A DNA stretch of 64,000 bases from Paenibacillus sp. SZ31. Lineage in GTDB: Bacteria > Bacillota > Bacilli > Paenibacillales > Paenibacillaceae. Each line of letters opens with the position of its first letter. Position 1 is the stretch's first letter. The notes under the pieces are model-generated. The model made no database searches. It was not told where the DNA came from and saw nothing but the letters and a program-made list of their open reading frames with translations. Location of the stretch: the NCBI RefSeq assembly GCF_012912005.1, contig NZ_JABBEA010000009.1, positions 124,001-188,000 on the forward strand. The letters run 5' to 3'. This document shows, one piece after another, positions 61,077-64,000 of the stretch. Made by a program: the position numbers and the translations under genes.

Positions 61077-62553
61077 ACTTATCAGCTGGTGAATCGGTAG
61101 GTGTAAAATCACATTCCTGTAGAGGCACCACTTTGGTCTTCTTGATCCATTTGTAACCGAGCCACAATACCAGGAACAGCGGTACGCTCAAGTAAGCGAC
61201 GATGGCTCCACTCCAGTCGATCTGGTCACCCGTGAATGCCTGGTAGTTCTGTCCGATGATCACGACGATACACAGGACAAAAGCGAAGATCGGCCCAAAC
61301 GGGAACCAACGTGCCCGGTAAGGCAGATCACTCAGGTCTCTGCCTTGTGCAACGTATGCACGGCGGAAGCGATAATGACTTATGGCGATTCCAAGCCAAG
61401 TGATAAATCCGCACATCCCGGATGCATTCAGCAACCAGGTATATACAATGCCATCGCCGAACAGGGAAGCCAAGAATGCCAACATACCAACGGCTGTCGT
61501 GAGCAACAGGGCATTCATGGGAATACCCTTTTTGTTCAACTTGCCGAGGAAGCGAGGGGCTTTACCATCTCGGGCAAGGGCGTAGAGAACCCGGCTAGAG
61601 GCATACATACCTGAGTTACCAGCAGAGAGTACGGAAGTTAGGATGACGGCATTCATGACGGAAGCCGCAATGGCGAGTCCAGCTTTCTCAAACACTAACG
61701 TGAACGGGCTAACCCCGATATTTTCCAAATCACCTTTGAGCAGGTTCGGATGAGTATACGGGATGATCAGACTGATCACGGTAATCGCCAAAATGTAAAA
61801 AATCAGAATGCGCCAGAATACCTGACGAATCGCACGGGGAACATTCTCGCGCGGGTTTTCACTTTCACCCGCGGCTACACCGATAAGCTCTGTACCTTGG
61901 AATGAGAATCCAGCAGCCATGAATACACCAAGCACGGCGAAGAATCCGCCATGAATAGGCGCATCACCGATGGTGAAGTTACTGAAACCAACCGCTTCTC
62001 CGCCTATAATACCGAAGATCATGAGCACGCCAACGGCCAGGAAGATGATAACGGTAGCTACTTTGATAATGGCGAACCAGTATTCGGACTCCCCGTAGCC
62101 TTTGACCGACAGGATGTTCAAGGCAAAGATCAGCACGAGGAATAACAAGCTCCATAACATGGATGAACTGTCGGGGAACCAGTATTTAATGAGTACTGTA
62201 GCGGCAGCAAGTTCTGCTGCAATGGTTACCGCCCAGTTGTACCAGAAGTTCCAGCCCATGGCGAATCCGAGGGCGGGATCGACAAAACGTGCGGCATACG
62301 TATTAAATGAACCGGAGTCCGGCATAAAGGTAGCAAGCTCACCAAGGCTGGTCATTAGGAAATAGACCATGATACCCACAGCCGCATAGGCAATTAAAGC
62401 TCCACCAGGGCCTGCGGTTGAGATGGCGGTACCACTTGCGAGGAACAGCCCCGTACCAATGGAGCCACCGAGGGCGATCATCGTCATATGGCGTGCGCGT
62501 AATCCTTTTTTCAGGGAAGGTCCAGTTGTTGTTGGGTTACTACGGTCTTGCAT
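61072..62553 (-). CDS. lysP: Amino-acid permease, probably lysine-specific (APC family)
   Basis: This 493-residue transporter has 12 membrane helices. The family signature RHMTMIALGGSIGTGLFLASGTAI is near the N-terminus (key GGxIGTGLF), followed by AYAAVGIMVYFLMTSLGELA and SFQGTELIGVAAGESENPR. This is the LysP/amino-acid permease subgroup. Lysine specificity is argued mainly from the lysine riboswitch in its leader. GAAGGAG precedes the ATG on the minus strand. Its stop codon overlaps the right arm of hairpin repeat copy 4. The C-terminal tail is short and hydrophilic. Confidence 0.9.
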   Translation of the reverse strand: MQDRSNPTTTGPSLKKGLRARHMTMIALGGSIGTGLFLASGTAISTAGPGGALIAYAAVGIMVYFLMTSLGELATFMPDSGSFNTYAARFVDPALGFAMGWNFWYNWAVTIAAELAAATVLIKYWFPDSSSMLWSLLFLVLIFALNILSVKGYGESEYWFAIIKVATVIIFLAVGVLMIFGIIGGEAVGFSNFTIGDAPIHGGFFAVLGVFMAAGFSFQGTELIGVAAGESENPRENVPRAIRQVFWRILIFYILAITVISLIIPYTHPNLLKGDLENIGVSPFTLVFEKAGLAIAASVMNAVILTSVLSAGNSGMYASSRVLYALARDGKAPRFLGKLNKKGIPMNALLLTTAVGMLAFLASLFGDGIVYTWLLNASGMCGFITWLGIAISHYRFRRAYVAQGRDLSDLPYRARWFPFGPIFAFVLCIVVIIGQNYQAFTGDQIDWSGAIVAYLSVPLFLVLWLGYKWIKKTKVVPLQECDFTPTDSPADKY

Positions 62554-62607
62554 GGAAACACTCCTTCATTCGATATACTGATGTTTGCAATACTTGACTT
62601 CATAAAC

Positions 62608-62905
62608 AAAAAAGACCACAGGCATCAGCCTGCGGTCTCTATATTCAATGTCCGCACCATGTCCCAGATGATTAAGATAGCTCAACACAGAAGAATTCAT
62701 ACCTCCATAAGAGGAAAAGTACTTCCGTGACAGTTCTGCGCCTTTCGACAGCAGCCCCAGCCCAGCGGACCGTATAAGGAACGTCCAGTGAGCTTCGGCG
62801 GGTACACCTTTCGGCTGATCTCATAAGCGGCTCCTTAGCGCCTCCATCAGCGTACTGATCGCACCCGCGACCTCTACCTCACCATCAATGGATGAGGTGT
62901 ATCTA
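62608..62905 (-). ncRNA. Lysine riboswitch (L box) with transcription terminator
   Basis: On the minus strand the leader contains conserved L-box blocks in the right order: GAGGTAGAGGTCGCG (from 62880), CAGTA shortly after, GATCAGCCGAAAGGTG then ACCCGCCGAAG (62792-62821), a TGGGCTGG segment, and ACTGTCACGGAAG. A terminator, AGACCGCAGG/CCTGTGGTCT with a T run (62608-62638), follows 55 bases before the permease start. The expected behaviour is termination when lysine is bound. A TATAAT -10 candidate for the minus strand is at 62917-62922. Rfam family RF00168 would be the test. Confidence 0.9.
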
Positions 62906-63031
62906 TTGTCTATGAAATTATAATCAACACAACTTAACACGATGTGTCCTGTTTAGTAAACAGACAATCAGTATAACGCGCATGGTTTTCCAGTGCAATA
63001 ACAATAGTTGGATGTGAGGTCTGAGGGACGA

Positions 63032-64000
63032 CTACTCCTCTTTTTTGTTACGGTCAGCCATCTGCTGCCATACCGTTCCAGCAGCTTGTTCGCCCGATTC
63101 GATCCGCTCCAGAGCCATCTTGGCCTGTAGGCTGACTTCAAATTCGGGATCATCGGCTGCAACTCGCAAGGCTTGTTCTGCTTCTTCTGTTCCGACCTCA
63201 TATAGAAAACGAGCTGCACGCCAGCGTACAAGTTTACTTTTATCGGATAACGTTGCTGTCATGGCTGGAGTGGCGGCAGGATCACCGATATCCGACAAGG
63301 TATCCCCCGCAGTACGGCGTACCGCAGGAGAACTGTCTTGGAGTGCTTCATACAGCAATTCCATCGCTTCCGGTGTACGAATGTCACCCAGGTATACCAC
63401 GGCCAAGCGGCGGATCTGCATTTTGTTGTCATGCAGAGCATGTGCTACGAGGGGCAGTCTTTCGGTGGTAGGCTCCATGCCGTCAAAAGCCGCATAGCGA
63501 ACATTCCAGTCCTCGTTTCGCAGAGCCTCTTCAAGTTCGGCTCCATCCAATTCACGACGGCGCTCGACGAACTCTTCTGATTTGGTACCATGTTCAATGG
63601 CCTGTTGGATGACCTGCTCCAGTCGTTCTGGCGGATAAGCAGCTTCTAATTCCTGCTCGACTTCACGAGCAATATCAGGCAATTCACCATATCGAACACC
63701 GTAATCGCTCAGTTTGCGTTCTTTGATCATCGTCGCACTGGCGACTTCCGTCACGGCTTTGACAAAGCGGTCCGACAACGAGATTCGTTCTTCCTTGACC
63801 CCGGCCTTGACCCGGATCTGCATCGGTACGCCTCGGAAGAATTGCACGAATACCTGTGCTTCTCCGAAGTGCTCGCCTGAACCATCTTCGGATTCAATCC
63901 AGTCCAGATCAATGCCTTGCTGTCCAAGGCGATTTTGGACTTCCCCCAAAATGACGGACCAGTCTGCATTGCCTTTACGGTCAAGTGCTACAAAGTCTGT
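63032..64000 (-). CDS. CvfC-like virulence factor / HEAT-repeat protein, 5' end beyond the window
   Basis: The visible 322 codons run from the window edge (TDFVALDRKGNADWSVILGE) to a stop at 63032. The N-terminal part visible here resembles the Nfu/NifU-N-associated 'conserved virulence factor C' family (VQFFRGVPMQIRVKAG). The C-terminal half (about 170 residues) is a series of HEAT repeats with 30-residue periodicity (LRNEDWNVRYAAFDGM, LHDNKMQIRRLAVVYLGDI, LQDSSPAVRRTAGDTLSDIGD, LSDKSKLVRWRAARFLYEVG). CvfC of Staphylococcus affects virulence-gene expression by an unclear mechanism. Since the frame is open to the edge, the true start lies outside. Confidence 0.82.
   Translation of the reverse strand, partial: TDFVALDRKGNADWSVILGEVQNRLGQQGIDLDWIESEDGSGEHFGEAQVFVQFFRGVPMQIRVKAGVKEERISLSDRFVKAVTEVASATMIKERKLSDYGVRYGELPDIAREVEQELEAAYPPERLEQVIQQAIEHGTKSEEFVERRRELDGAELEEALRNEDWNVRYAAFDGMEPTTERLPLVAHALHDNKMQIRRLAVVYLGDIRTPEAMELLYEALQDSSPAVRRTAGDTLSDIGDPAATPAMTATLSDKSKLVRWRAARFLYEVGTEEAEQALRVAADDPEFEVSLQAKMALERIESGEQAAGTVWQQMADRNKKEE

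Overview
The window looks like a chromosomal segment of a Paenibacillus-type Firmicute. The evidence is strong AGGAGG-type ribosome binding sites, many TTG and GTG starts, catabolite-repression (cre) operators, lipoprotein solute receptors next to YesM/YesN-type two-component systems, a quinol oxidase qox operon, and cell-surface proteins with SLH-like and LPXTG signals. No phage, insertion sequence, CRISPR array, tRNA or rRNA was seen.

Layout. 0-4.4 kb: start of uppP (minus strand), a TetR regulator, an amino-acid ABC importer (receptor, permease, ATPase), an OsmC protein and a dead MFS remnant. 4.5-23.1 kb: a glycan-use locus with a sensor kinase and AraC-type response regulator, a GH2 enzyme, two sugar permeases, three tandem paralogous solute receptors, a GH95 alpha-L-fucosidase and a GH1 beta-glucosidase. 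Near-identical promoter/operator modules recur in it, suggesting uptake and trimming of a fucosylated plant oligosaccharide under CcpA/LacI-type control. 23.5-28 kb: a small membrane protein, then qoxABCD. 28.2-31.8 kb: kduI, a DeoR regulator, kduD and a sugar isomerase/epimerase (pectin/uronate catabolism). 32-41.3 kb: metY, a Fur-boxed P1B-type metal ATPase, an alpha/beta hydrolase, a ZIP transporter, trxB plus a glutaredoxin-like protein, and an unusual in-frame AraC-regulator/iron-siderophore-receptor fusion. 41.4-46.4 kb: a small membrane protein and the xylR/xylAB locus. 46.5-51.3 kb: two glycosyltransferases, KDPG aldolase, a membrane-anchored hydrolase. 51.5-60.7 kb: an envelope block (YcdB-like/SLH protein, secreted transglutaminase-like protein, 1508-residue LPXTG adhesin, class D sortase). 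61-64 kb: a lysine-riboswitch-controlled permease and the 3' part of a cvfC-like HEAT-repeat gene.

The most unusual structure outside the genes is a dispersed repeat, about 180-210 bp, present in four full copies and one 3' remnant, always intergenic and always in the same orientation. Each copy folds into a long hairpin whose stems are kept by compensatory changes. Each is also bounded by a short inverted repeat whose sequence differs from copy to copy. One copy lies between xylA and xylB. The second notable item is the regulator/lipoprotein fusion, whose linker is encoded by what looks like a complete Fur-controlled promoter plus ribosome binding site for the lipoprotein.

Stretches over 300 bp without a gene (15.1-15.5, 17.2-17.5, 23.1-23.5, 23.8-24.1, 33.3-33.7, 44.4-44.8, 60.7-61.1 and 62.6-63.0 kb) hold the terminators, promoters, operators, repeats and riboswitch listed below. 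I see nothing else in them.
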